Shown one piece after another: positions 36,635-49,400 of a stretch of 64,000 nucleotides of DNA; position 1 is the first letter of the stretch, and the number at the start of each line of letters is the position of its first letter. A model generated the notes under the pieces. That model searched no databases, was not told where the DNA came from, and was given only the letters and a program-made list of their open reading frames with translations. Source of the stretch: Callaeas wilsoni (taxonomy: Eukaryota; Chordata; Aves; Passeriformes; Callaeidae); assembly GCA_013398955.1 (NCBI GenBank), contig VWPU01011673.1, positions 248,001 to 312,000 on the forward strand, in the 5' to 3' direction. Position numbers and translations under genes: made by a program.

Positions 36635-37740
36635 AAAATCGCCACTCCTTATGCCATAACATTTAAGTCAGACTCAAATCCCACACTATCCCAACGGGAA
36701 ACGATTCCTGCCCACCTTTTTCCACACACCTTGCCACCCATGACCACACTACATTGGGGCATATCCCTGTGTGATTCTCCTAAAACAGTGTGATAACTTT
36801 TGGAAAAGCCAGGAAGAGATTTTTGAGACACATCAGTATGAGTATTTTGATTACTCAAGCATGCTTAGAGTACTGGAGAGTCATTCTAACAAGGCAGAAG
36901 ATATTTACTTCACAGAAGACAGGGAAGGTACCATTCTTTGTTTTCTCCACAAACTGGTTCTTGGAGGACAAGATGGGAAAAGTATAATTGTTGTTTCCCA
37001 CAGCACTTGGACAACAGCACTGCAGATAACAAATAACAGATATGATAAAGATCTTAAGATTCTCAAAAATGCTTTAAGACATTCTTTCTATCTAAACAAA
37101 GGAAATATACATAGAGGCTACATATGGCTACCCATTTTTACATGAAAGAAAAAAAATAGTAACCCCTAGACCTCTATTCCAATACGTCTATAACAATTCT
37201 GTCCCACAACAGGAAAATAGCAAAAATAAGTGAGATACTCCTCACAAAGAATGCTTGTGAAGGCATACAACTACTTAGTATAATACTGATGACAACCAAT
37301 ATGAGAATCCATGTCATACCACTTAAAATTAAAAATTCTTATGTGCCACTGGCTAATCTGTCTATCTGTCATAGATACATAACATCTTAAGAACCTACCT
37401 GAGAAATAAAATATATTTGTTCTCATAAATGAAGATTAAAGGTAATAATTTTCTCTATAATCCGATTAAAAATTCACTCTTTGAGTTGCTTTAACTCAAG
37501 GTTAAATATGCTTTGCAGTACAAGACAACGGATCACTCTGTATTTCATGTTGGTAGGGTATTGCTCTTGTGGTCTTAATAAAGAAAAAATTGAACACAGG
37601 CTTGCTTTGACAGTTTTTGACAAAAATAGAGACATTGGAAAGTGCATGAAGTTTGGGGGTTTTGTTGTTGCTTTTAAATTGCCAGTGTTGACAGCCTTCC
37701 CAAGTCAATCTGTCTCTTAAATTCTCAGTTTGTGCCATAG
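36635..37740. other. Noncoding sequence with one 124-codon frame
   Basis: A forward frame at 36771-37145 (124 codons) is among the longer ones outside repeats. It has no signal peptide, membrane segment or motif that I recognise, and an overlapping frame is open beside it. I treat it as chance. Confidence 0.45.
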
Positions 37741-37946
37741 ATGAGGACAAGCACCAAGTGGAGGCATTCAAAATCTTCTAAATTAAATGACCGTCTCAGC
37801 AAGAGATCCCACTCCTCTAGCAGCACGCAGTTAAGGGATTACTGGTGCATTACTGCAGTAGACAAGGAAAGTCTGGGTATCAGCTCAATAGCAGAATCCT
37901 ATGGAAATGGCAATTTCAGCAATAAGCCGTATGGGTCACAAATGAG
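37741..37946 (+). CDS. Candidate coding exon, unknown protein
   Basis: I do not recognise a gene here. A forward frame opens at 37741, directly after 'tgtgccatag', which could serve as a splice acceptor; a pyrimidine-rich stretch ('ctgtctcttaaattctcag') lies just upstream. It runs for 68 full codons and stops being exon at 'atgag|gtaagt' (37942-37952), a perfect match to the vertebrate splice-donor consensus. The peptide is basic and serine-rich at first, including 'SKRSHSSSSTQLRDYW', then more mixed ('ESLGISSIAESYGNGNF'). The other two forward frames are closed. As a first exon the ATG context is weak, with T at -3. If spliced to the next candidate exon (41319), the frame would end 23 codons later with '...PDSYMVESKY'. 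This could still be a chance frame, and no family match is claimed. Confidence 0.25.
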
Positions 37947-40900
37947 GTAAGTAAACTCAGAAAATCCTTTCAAGGCAAGTATTTCCCCTCAGCACTCTCC
38001 TACAGATTCTGAAACTGAGATTAGTGAAATGGTGTATTTTACTGAATCCCTAGAGTGTCATAATTTAATAGTATTTCACAGCTACAGTACATCATCACAT
38101 TACATTACACTCTCCCTGTCACCATACAAACTACAATACCATGAAGTGATAACACAGTGTAATGAGACATACAATACAGTGTAATATGATATACAAGAAA
38201 GTCAATGCAGCATATCTCAAAAATTACCCCCATTTAAAGGGAAACCTAATACATATTTCATTGAAATGTACAGGTCATTCATTTTCTCAATTTTTTGGAT
38301 ATGTTTAATCACTGTGCATCTTTATACTTCCACAGAGAAATTTAATATTATAGTCAGAAGCAATCATATTTTACTAAGAAATCTGAAATCATAAAATGGA
38401 AACCATTTTCTATGCAACTTTCTGAAAGGACTTTAAAAGTCTTTGGAAAAAAATGCTTTTACAAGAAAAGAGCTCAAGCGATCTTACAGGAGCCTCATGT
38501 CTCTGAGAGGTGGTATTCATGGCAATTAACATTGTCCACAGAATTGAAAATCAGGTTGATTGGTGCTGGCTTCCTCCAGCATGTGCACATTAACATCCTT
38601 ATACCTTGGCTATTCCAAGAGTACATTCACAGATAGATAGCTAATCTTTCCTATCTGCTGTTGAGATGTGAGTTAGGGAATTTCTGCCTTTACAACAGGA
38701 AGAAATGGTCAAAAACTAGTAATAAAACCTCTCAAGAAAAAGCTAATAAGGACAAACTTAGTGGCAGGTGGGTTTAAGTACTCATTATGAGTCTCTCCAA
38801 AGAAAAAACATTCAAGTATAACCTAATCAGAGGAACATTATACTAACTTCTATTATACTTCCATTTATATGGAAGAACAGTTATCACTCAAAAGGAAGCC
38901 TAGATGAGAACCCACTGAAAACACACTTATCAGATCTCCCAAGTAGATGAGTAAAGTAGCTTATTTTTTTTTTGTATCAAAATTAATACTTTGTATTGTC
39001 AGTTATTTAAATCTGTAGTAAGATTGCCCAGCTAGCCTAAAGAAGCTGATTTTCTCTCACATCCCTCTTCATTTATCTGGAGCTGTGTCAACCTGAAGCA
39101 TACCCTATTCCAGCTTACAAAGCTAGGTGCTTTTCACCTTCTGTCTGCTGAGAAAGGAAGATATAAATAGCAAACAGGAGAGAAAACTATGTACTGATGG
39201 ACCCCACAGGCATCTCCCCCTTTCACATGTGGAGAGATTTCCTTCCTCATACTTCAGTGAGAATCGTAGGGTCAGCGGTGAGACAGCAGGAAATAGAACT
39301 TCGCCTAGGAAACTGTTCTGTATCTGTCAAAAAATCATTTAACATTGATATTATAATACAGATTAAGTTAGAATATATTTCAGGAAAAAAATAACAAACA
39401 GGCATCCAGTCTTCAACCTCTGTAAAATAAATATTCAGTGTCCTTGAACACACAAAGTAAGATTTTTATAGCATTTTCACATTTAAACTCATTCTTTTAA
39501 CAAGTCCTAAGTATATGTTTAACTAATTTGCAATCATGACATGATTTTCTAATTCTTACTGTTCTACAGAACTCGTATAAGTAGCACTAAAATTGAACCA
39601 CATTTTCTGAATCTTGCTGAGATGTATTAATTTAGGATTATTACTGTCAAGAGTGAAATATTCTCCTAAACATGCTTCTTCACATCAAAAAACTTCACTG
39701 GAACTGGCATTCCATTATATCAAACTAGCAAAGTTATCTGCCATTTAAAATAATTTAAAATAATAATGGCTGTTTCTATGGAACATAAAGATGCCTGTTC
39801 TCAATCAGAACAACCTCAAAACACTTGTCTGACCCCAGAAAATTCCGTGTTTTGAATAGCACTCTTTTCCTTACTACTAATTTTTCAAAAGCCTGGAAGA
39901 TGATGTTTTTTTTAAAAATCCATGTGCAGAAAAACTTTCGATCAATTTATTTGTAGTTCTTAGTGAGATGGGTGGTTTGCCTGATTTTCTTTTTCATTTT
40001 CCTTTACAGAATTAAAGTTGGTAGCTTACTTAAGCATAATTATTTACATATTCAGGCATTCACATTAAAATATATCGAGACTGACAAATACAGAAAACAA
40101 AATTTATCCAGAGGCTTGTGCTGCTCCAGGACTCACTCACAAGATGCAAATTTCACAGCTAATGGTCTGTTAATGTTAAAATAGGTCCCTAAGACATCAT
40201 GACTTCAACATTAGATTTGAAAATAAAATTAATTACAAATACAGAATTATTTATACTAAAATTTCCCCAACTTTATACTGCCAATTACTCAAACAAAACT
40301 GTAGAGATATGCAGGATGGAAGCTAAACCTACAGTGAAAACACTAGTGCAGTTTCCATTTTGGTTAATCACAAGTAATCAGCATCTTAGAGTTTAGATGG
40401 CTTCCTAAGCACACTGCACTCCTGTTCTCAGCACCTTCCTTTTTAATGCAGGGGGCTGAGCTGCAGAGGGGAAACTGAAGTGTAGAACCTTAGGTCACTG
40501 TTCCTTATTACTTCTACCCATGGGCAGCAAAGCAGCATACAAACTGTTTCTGTCAAAATATATTCTCTGAATGCCTAGAAAGTAAAACTGAGTAATCTTC
40601 TTAGAGCAAGATATCTTAACTATTTTCAACACTGTTAAAGGAACTAAAGCAGAGAAATGTTGCAATGTTTACTAATAACCAAATTTTCAACAAATGTGCA
40701 AGTATGTTGTTAATTGACTACCAGAACTAAGGAGGGAATGACGTTTATGAATGAATCGTTTTAAAATTTTGCTACCGTGGTCTAGAAGAGTCCCTCTTCA
40801 GAGCTTGAAATCCATTGCCTAAGTCTTCTTAGTTATCCTAGATGAAAAGGCTGTACATTTTTCCCTATTCTGGCAAGACCTCTAACACCCTCTTGAAACA

Positions 40901-41318
40901 GAAAAAGGGGTTTTTAGCTTTAGCTCTCCTTTATATCTCACACAGGATTAATCCTCAGAGATGAGCGTGGCCAAAGGCACAAGATAGAAAGCATAGTTAT
41001 TACTTTGGCAGGTTGTTCAAGTCTTTTATTTGGAATCTAACATTGTCTTTGTTGTTACAAGGAAAACTGTTCAGCATTCTTGTAGTATTTGTTCCATTCC
41101 AGTTTTCTGGCATATAGCCCTTTTGTAAGCACTTCAGAGGCTACTGTCTGTGCTTAAAAAGGCCATTTTATGTTTGCAGTATGATCTTTCTGCCTAGAGT
41201 CATGCTAAGAAGAGGAATGAGATATGCTGAAAAATTCTAACAGTAATGCCTGTTTTCATTCTTCCCTGTACCCATGCAGTTGTGAGGCCTTTGCTCTACA
41301 TATTTATCTTCTTTGCAG
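37947..41318. other. Noncoding sequence between candidate exons
   Basis: An imperfect 22 bp tandem repeat lies at 38154-38197 ('acagtgtaat' units). A forward frame at 39963-40184 has a strong acceptor-like stretch inside it ('tttttcattttcctttacag', ending at 40009) but no donor before its stop, so an exon there is poorly supported. Nothing else is recognised. Confidence 0.45.
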
Positions 41319-41409
41319 AAACTCCCAGTATCTTTCCCCAAGACAACCTAGGAGACCTGACAGCTATATGGTCGAGTCAAAATACTGAAGCCGAAAAAAG
41401 AGATGAAGG
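41319..41409 (+). CDS. Candidate coding exon, unknown protein
   Basis: A 91 bp segment is bounded by a very good acceptor ('tatttatcttctttgcag', ending at 41318) and a good donor ('gaagg|gtaaga', GT at 41410-41411). Two frames are possible. Joined to the candidate exon at 37741-37946 it reads 23 codons and stops at TGA 41386-41388, making it a terminal coding exon. In a second frame (codons from 41321) it is open to the donor, reading 'TPSIFPQDNLGDLTAIWSSQ' and on. The second frame would need an upstream exon of a different phase, which I have not found. No homology is recognised. Strong paired splice signals around a short open segment are suggestive, but they also occur by chance in 64 kb. 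Confidence 0.25.
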
Positions 41410-44400
41410 GTAAGACTGTGCAAAAATATAATAAAATTATTAATAGCAGATCCTCTTCTTCTATAGTGGCAAAATTGCCACTGAAGCTTTTAGACCTGCA
41501 TTTTTTCCTGCTTGTTCCATTTTGTCCAGTCTTTTAAATATTAACTTCATACTTTTCTTCAAATTTATAGTCTTCATTGTCCACCATGCTAACAGAGTAA
41601 GAGGTTAGGAATTGGTTTTATTTGTTAGAAGCTATGTAATACCTCTACTGTGGATGTCCAAGTCCTGGAATATAATATTAAAATAACATGAACACTCAAA
41701 AAGCAATCAGGTGAATTATTCCTTAGGTTACACAAAGTTTTTCTTATCCATTCAGTGCAGCATCTCAATTTCTACTTTTAAATTAATACTGTTTCATTAA
41801 TTTCTCTTTAATGCACTCCCTCTCATCCGTGTCCTAAAAACCTCCTGACAACGTGTAAAGAGAAATCTTAATTTATAAGAGAAACCTTGTTTTATAAACC
41901 ATTATATATTTCCTGAATTTATGTTTTAAAAAATATCTTCTTTTGTAAGCTGCAGAGTCTTTTATCAGGATGAATGACAGCAGATTTGAAAAGAGCGGAA
42001 CCTATCTTTGTTTGCCTGTCCATAGCTGAAGTAATAGCATAGAGCACTAAACCAACGTCTCTTAAGACACCAAATAAATTTTCTTTCAGGATTAATGGTC
42101 CACTGCTAGTGTGAAGGAGATTAAAACTAGAAGCAAAGAGACAAGAGAGTCCAGGGCTGCCCCACAGTTCATTTCTATGGAATTTGTTAGTGAGCAGAGC
42201 CAAGAAGTCAAGCATTTGGGTAAACAGTTCAACATGAAATTGCTTACTGAATGCTATCAGACGTTATGGTCAAATACATCTGCTGCACAGTTAGGCAGTA
42301 GATAGAGTGATTTAGCACTGCATACAAATCACTGGGATTCTGTGTGCTGGTACCAGCTGAAAGGCTGGCAGCCATAAGGTTGCCAGTCACCGAGTGTCAC
42401 TTCTTCATTTACATCACATTGGTATTCAGACAGTGGCAAGCAACCCCAAAAGTGAATTTATTGCTACACGAAAGTCAATATTTTACAATAACTGTAGGAA
42501 TTCTGAAGCATTAATTTAAAAGACTACTTAGAGCAAACCATTTACTGTTTTATACGCATGTATATTGCTGTTCATTGCCATGGATACCTAAAATCAGAGT
42601 AGTCCTGTGAAGCTCTTAATTTTAGACACTTGGTCTTTTACAAAGCAAACTGCCAATATTTGGTTTAACTAGTAAAACTAAGTTTTTAGAGACCTCCTTG
42701 ACTTTCCTAGAACAATTATTTACTGTACATGGTTCATTTGTCTCTCTCTTTTTAATTTTCTTGAAACAACATTTCATTAGGTTTTTTTCCCTGAAATGTG
42801 CCACCAGGCCATCAAATCAAACCACCCTATTTTCTTTGGAAATATCAGTCTTGCAAAGAACTATCCTGAAAAATAAAAACTACTTGAGCCAACAAAATGA
42901 AAAGTAAGGAATGCTCTGATTTTTTACACTTTCCTTGTAGCATATAAAACACCAACAGAACTTAAATTTCAGTATGCTTTCAATCCTTTTTATGTGCTAA
43001 ACAAACACATAAATTACATAAATACTCTCTTTATCATCACTGTTTGTCTTTGGAAGTATAGAAATTCCTAGACTTGGCAAATATGAGACTGATACTGAGC
43101 ATTCATGTAATTCTAACATTACCTGATCACATGACTATGGCAATTTACCTACATCAAGTTGTCCTTATTTATGTAACTTGTCTTTCATGCTATGGATGGA
43201 CTGCATCTCCTACTTTTCCTTCCCATACTTATCTATCTGATTTTTTTTTTAATAAATTGGTGGGTTTTCCCTATTTGGGAAAAAAAATAAGTCTTCAACA
43301 AAGACACAAATCTATCAAATAAAATTTGAATTCTATCCCATAGACATATATTTTCCCACCTGCCACTGCCTTTTTGTCTTCATCGCAAGATACATTTTAG
43401 TAGATATTTCTGCAGCTGCAATACAGAAGAGTTAAAAGGCAGCAATAAGCTTTGTTTTCATTAAAGTTCTGCAGGTTGTGAGAGGGGGCATTCATTTTGA
43501 ACAGAAAAGGAAGCATTTCTCAGCAACTAATAATGGTAGCTCACAAGTCTGATTATGTCAGTACTGGCTCCGAGAAAAGACCAACCGATATAATTGATCT
43601 TGTAACATTTAAAGGCTCTTCACTTCAAGCATATTTTATTGCTGCCTGGCTACAATTATGTTGACCAGAAGTGAGGCCATCTCTGGGGTTCCGAACTCAG
43701 ATGAAAATCAGTTCAGCATGTAACCACTTCACTCCTAATGGCAGAAGTTGCATGGGAAATTAATTTTCAGGATCACATTAAGTCAGACTGCAGAACTATT
43801 GTGGGATTCACTTGGATAAAATTGCTCTAGCTGCTGGAAAGATGAGTGTCAGTAATGATATTTATTAAACAAAATGAATAACGTTTGGAAGCCATGGAAA
43901 CCAGAGAACCAAAATTGGGTATATGCACAAAGTGCAAGAGGTCACCAAGAGCTTTTAAGACAATCAAAGGACTTCAAGTACAATCGTAGATTAGCTAAAT
44001 TCCTAAGCATTTTTATCCACCCTCTATCTCATAGAAGATAACAACATAAAATTAACAGAAAATACCAGAATGTATAATCAAGGAAATGAATGTCCAGCCC
44101 TGCTGTAGAAGAATATTTTCATCCTTTGAATATCAGCCTCAGTTAAGCTTCCATTCTTCTTTCTGATTCAAATACCAATTCTTTACCTAGATAGACTGCA
44201 AAATAGAAAAAAAGAAGAAGGGGGGGGGGAGGTAGGAAAATATCCTAGATAGAATTAAAATTTGTGAAAAATGCATAAAAAGATGTACAGATGTAGTCCA
44301 TAAAGATCTTAACCATATAAGTAAAACAGAGCATATTTGACAGAAATGAAATTAGAAAAGGTAACGGATTAAAAAACATTTAAAGACACAAGGCTCTGAA

Positions 44401-46436
44401 TGACAGGAGGTTTTATTTCGTTTTTCTATGGAAGACTACTGTACTCTAAATCTTCCAAAATATCACATCCATGTTTACCTTTATAACTATTATTAGTTCA
44501 GTTGACTAGTCAAACTATTTACACTGTGCAAAGTTAAGATTTTAAGACTACAAATGAGAGAAGTAGAAGAAGGAAGAGATATAAAAAAACCCAATAGTTT
44601 TGTTTTCTAAAAGGCCAATAGAGATCACTGCTTTTGAAATGCAGCAAAATATTTTTATTTTGAATTTTGCTTAAGTAATTCTTTAATAAAAGAAAAAAAA
44701 ATGCTAGATCACTATAGTTACCATAAAAATTCTATAATACACTTCCTATCTCTTGAACAATGCAAAAGAAATAAATGAAAAATGCATTCACATAGTTTCT
44801 TTTTATTTTTAAAGCAATGGTCCAGTTGTTCAGAATATCTTAACTTGGAAATGAGATCTCAGTTCTTTCACAGAGCGTTTTGCATTGCTTTATGGGCAAT
44901 ACAGCACTTACTACACTCGAACTACTGTTTCATTAGTCGTATTATCTGTAGGAATAATGGTGTCAGGTACTTTGCCTTAAAAATATGTGTTTAAATGCAA
45001 CTAATACAACTAAAAAATAGAGATTATAAAGATTTTGAAAAGCAATTAGTCTCTTCAGATTTACTCTGTAGCAAAAGAGCAAAAGAGATAATGTTACTTC
45101 CAGCAGGAGCACTCAAATTTAAAACACCATCTTATTGTGCTTCATTTGAAGCCATATTACATTATAAGGTACAAATACAGTGAGAGTTAATCAGGCATAC
45201 CTAGTATATAATGCAGCTGACAGCTTTCTAAGATAATACAAGTGGTTCATTTTACCCATTAGTGGGAACATCATAAGGTGAAAAAGTCCTTATTACTCAA
45301 CTTCCATAAATAGGCCATCTGTTTTCCATTAGATCAATATGAAGATGTACTGAAATAAAGCCAGACTCCTGTATTTGTTGACAGTAAATCCTTTACCATA
45401 CCTAGAATTAGTTAATTTACCTTTAAAAACTCAGAGCCACGGATGCCATTTATGTGGCATATTCCCTGTCCTGGAACACCTGCATTGTACAACATATTCA
45501 TATATTACTGCACTGTAAACACTTCTGTTGTAAACTGATACAAAAAATTTTGTATATGTGAGCATGCTGGTAGGGAAGAGATATTCACCTGAGATACCCA
45601 ATACTTGGTGGGCAAAAAAATAAACGAAAAGTGCATTCTGAATGACACCACATTTCTCTAAACTGCTCACCTCCAGCATTTTCTCCCATCTCCTAAAAGC
45701 CACTTTCTTATTTGAATGGGCAGGAGTTGATAAGAGGTTTCTCCTCCCTTCCACGTTTTTCACAAGATGGCAACATTAAGGTAATATCATTCAGAGAAGA
45801 CACCAGACCCATTCCAGATCTTGCAATCAGAATTGGATGGATCTATTTCCACTGCACAGAGATGACTATGCACCCATGGTGCCAGAGATCCACAGCATTA
45901 TATCTTCTTGGTTCTCACCAGTGAATGTTCCAAGCAATGTTCCAAAGAAATCTGTTCATATTATCAAGTGTCTTCTTGCACCCTGAAAACACCGGCAGAT
46001 TTAAGAACAACAGATGTAAAAGCAACTTAACAATAAAAAAGAATAAATCCATTATGTATTTTGTTTAAGAGTCTAACTGAAATAATTTTTAAAAGCCTTC
46101 TGGTTTTTTTAATTGGTACACAATTTGAACTGGTGTTCTTTTCCTTGTAGAGGTGGGGGGTTTTTTACCTGCATACATTATATAACTACTTTGTGATTAG
46201 GAAAAAAAAGAAAACTTTAAGTCAAAAAGATAGAATATTTTCCACTATTAGTGAGGAACTAATTAAATACAGGATACATGTCACCAACTGTTTTCACTAT
46301 CCTAATCAGGGAAGGGGGTTATGATTATTTTTCATTTATTTCCCTAATGTTATGTCTTTAAGGAATTTGAGAGGTCAACATAAAAATTATTTTCTCTAAA
46401 GACTGGATCACTGCAAGATATGTAGAGAAATTGTTA
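41410..46436. other. Unique noncoding sequence
   Basis: No coding exon supported. A 10-base G run is at 44220-44229. Segments 42300-42500 and 43420-43830 have balanced composition with few homopolymers and could be conserved noncoding elements. The 110-codon reverse frame at 45431-45763 has no recognisable feature. Confidence 0.5.
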
Positions 46437-46490
46437 TACATATCTTATATCTATATATGTATATATATGTGTGTATACAGATATAGATAC
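46437..46490. repeat. Degenerate (AT)n/(TG)n microsatellite
   Basis: Alternating purine-pyrimidine sequence, 'tctatatatgtatatatatg' then 'tgtgtatacagatatagata'. Confidence 0.85.
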
Positions 46491-49400
46491 AGTTATAAAT
46501 CCAAAAATTGTGAGTGTAAAGGGTAGGACAGAAGACAGGAAAGATGAGATGTGTATGTCAAGAACTGAGGAAGTAAAAGCCAATGTCTCCTCTTTATAAG
46601 GGAAGAGGTATTCATAAAAAAAATCCTTTTTCTCTGATGGAAGAGAATCCTCTTTAAGTAATGCAAAAAGCAACTAATTTTGTCATTTGCTGTAGCCAAA
46701 AGCCACCTATATGTCCTCCAATATCCTTTTCCACTAGCCAAGCTGCAAAGGCTTAATCTGATTCATTCTGTGGTAACTTTCCAGACTGGCATCTGCCTCT
46801 GTGACAATGATGCCTGATTATTGTCACTCCCTACTCCCAAGCTTGAAGCTTGTTCAGAGCTCTACAACATGATTATTAAGTGGTTTAGGCAAATCTGATG
46901 CTAATGCCTGCATAATTTTCTTTTACTACTATTTGTTTGAAGATTAGCCTAGATGTGTTAGTGTATAATCAAAGTCCATGCTGAAGCACCCTGTTAAAAA
47001 TCTGCTGTGAAGAATAGGGAGTAGTTTGCCTCTCTTTCCACCTGTAAAATAGACAAATTCTTTTTTTTTTTTTTCCTCTGATGTTCCTCCCCTCCACACA
47101 CTGGCTTCCTTCTCGGACCCTTTTGGATGAGGCAGCCTTTTGATACAGCATGCAGGTTTAAATATTGTCTGACAGGAAGCAACTGAAGTAATTATTATAC
47201 ATGCTTTCCAATTTATATTTCAATATGGAACTGATAAACTTCATGGGGCAGCTCTTCAGCTGATGTAAGTCATTATAGCATCTTTATCTTCAATGAACCT
47301 TTTTAATTTTACCATAGAGGAGATGGCTCTTTTGCTGTTTACCATATTTAGAACTGCTATTCAGCAACTCGAGTACTGCTTTTGAAGCTCTGATTGAAAT
47401 TACTGCTCATTACAGACTCTGCTATTTTTTTAAATACAATCATCCACATAAAACGCACAAACATTTTATCTCTTCTAATATTATTTCATTTTAAGTTTTT
47501 TTCTCCTGCAGGATTGCATATGACTTGATTAATCTCATTCCACATTTTAGTTATTTGCCTGGCCAAGTCTCTTTAAAATTCTCCATATCACAGTGCAGTA
47601 TTCTCCTTACTTTTGAGGAGCCTCTGCCTCTTTCTCATTCCTGTCATTTTTAACCTTAGGAAGATCAATTCAGAAATATTGAATTATCCCATCTACTTTT
47701 AAGATAAAATTGATATTTTCTCTAGATTGCTGTCATTTAGAGAGAGCACCATCTCTACTAACTTTGCCAACTGCAGTTTAGATGTCCAGTCTAATTAAGT
47801 CATCCAACTCCCCCTGTCACCAGTGGAAGGAGGTAAGTTGAAAGTTGACATAAATCACATTTCAGGGCCATCCACCCCCCTCCACTGATTATACAGAACA
47901 AAGAGATCTAGGCAAAGGCACCATTTTAAAAACCATCAAGGGAATGCTAGGGAAAGGAGTGAAAGTCTCCACTGTTCAGCAGTAACTCCAGCAGTGCACT
48001 GGTCAGTGTATTTAATTAGGAGGTTTTTGTTCTCACCTGTCCAAAACCACTCAGCTTAAGTACTCCATTTTGGACTGCAGACATTGCTATAAGTGGTTGG
48101 AGGTGATGCACACTGCCTCATTTAACAGCCCTAATCTCTCTGTCACTGAGGCATTACCGTTTTTGTTAGTCCAGCCCTAGGGAGTACAGAAATGTGACAA
48201 GCAAAATAAAAGAACTTTTCCTGAGCAGATTTTGACCCTTATCACTGTGCTCTGTTAGCTCCAGCTGCCTCAAGGAGCAACTGACGATGAGCCTGTGTCA
48301 TCTGTCACAGCTGCTGGACCCACTGCGACAAGGGAAGGACCCAATATGACATTTTGTGAATCAAGCATGCTTCTAAACTGAGGCCGCATGGTTAATTCCC
48401 ACTAAAAGGAGAGGCAAAAGAGTAAATCTACTTCAGTCATCAGGGTGTAGCAAACCACACTGAAGCGAGCACTGGTGCTACCTCAGCCCCAAGTCCAGAG
48501 GGCAACTCCCAAAAATCTCATCCTCATGGCTTCTAAAGCTGACTGACTTGGATTTTGGGAACCAAGCGTGCACTGATATACAAACTTTTATCTTCGTGAG
48601 AGTTAGTAACTCTTAATCATAGTATTACTCATGGAACAAGAAGCATCATTTGTACAACATTTGGCCGAATTACATTAGTTTTATTTCATGCTATGTCACA
48701 GCGCATCATACACAGAAGCCAAATTCCTCTGATTTTAAAACTTTTTTATTAAGATTGATGACTCTGCATACAACTAGACCCACAGACAAAATTCTATTCA
48801 AGACTCCATAACAAACAACTTTTGATTCAAAGGTATTCTTAAGAAAATTAATTCAGTGGGTGCTTGCAAAGTCAACCTGTTGATTAGCAGCAGAATTTTT
48901 CCGATATTACTTTTTAGATGCTTTCAGATTTCCTTTATCCACTGCACAACATTTGTGCCAAAAGAGTGCAGATTTTGATAGACACTAGAAACCTGTGATA
49001 CAATAGACATCATGATTCTAATAAATTTGTCTTTTTCAAAGCAAACAAAATCACCGATTTCTTCTTGACAACCGAAAAAATGTCTACATAAAAAGAGCTC
49101 CAGAGTATACTACCTCGAGGCCTCACCTCACTTAATAACAACACCGTTACCTTAGAATGGGCTCATAACTGTCAATTTAATTAATTTTCTCTCTCTTTTC
49201 TAGAGCAATGTATTTATCAAGTTAGAGGAAGAAAATACAGCTAAATTAATTCATATAGAAGGCACAGGGAAAGCAGAAGGCCTTAGTAGGAAAGGTAAAA
49301 CCTCAGGACACATCTTGGCCTAGTTGTTTAATCTGCTACTTGACTCTGGACATAAATAATCTTAAATTTTTATATACTTAATTTCAATAATTTGATGTAA

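Noticed and set aside
36771..37145. 124-codon forward frame as a small gene
   Set aside because: No motif, signal peptide or splice context. Another frame is open alongside, and the length is within what AT-rich 64 kb DNA gives by chance.
39963..40184. Exon starting after a strong acceptor at 40009
   Set aside because: The pyrimidine-rich acceptor is good, but no donor precedes the stop, and the peptide shows no recognisable feature. As a terminal exon it would lack a matching upstream exon that I can find.
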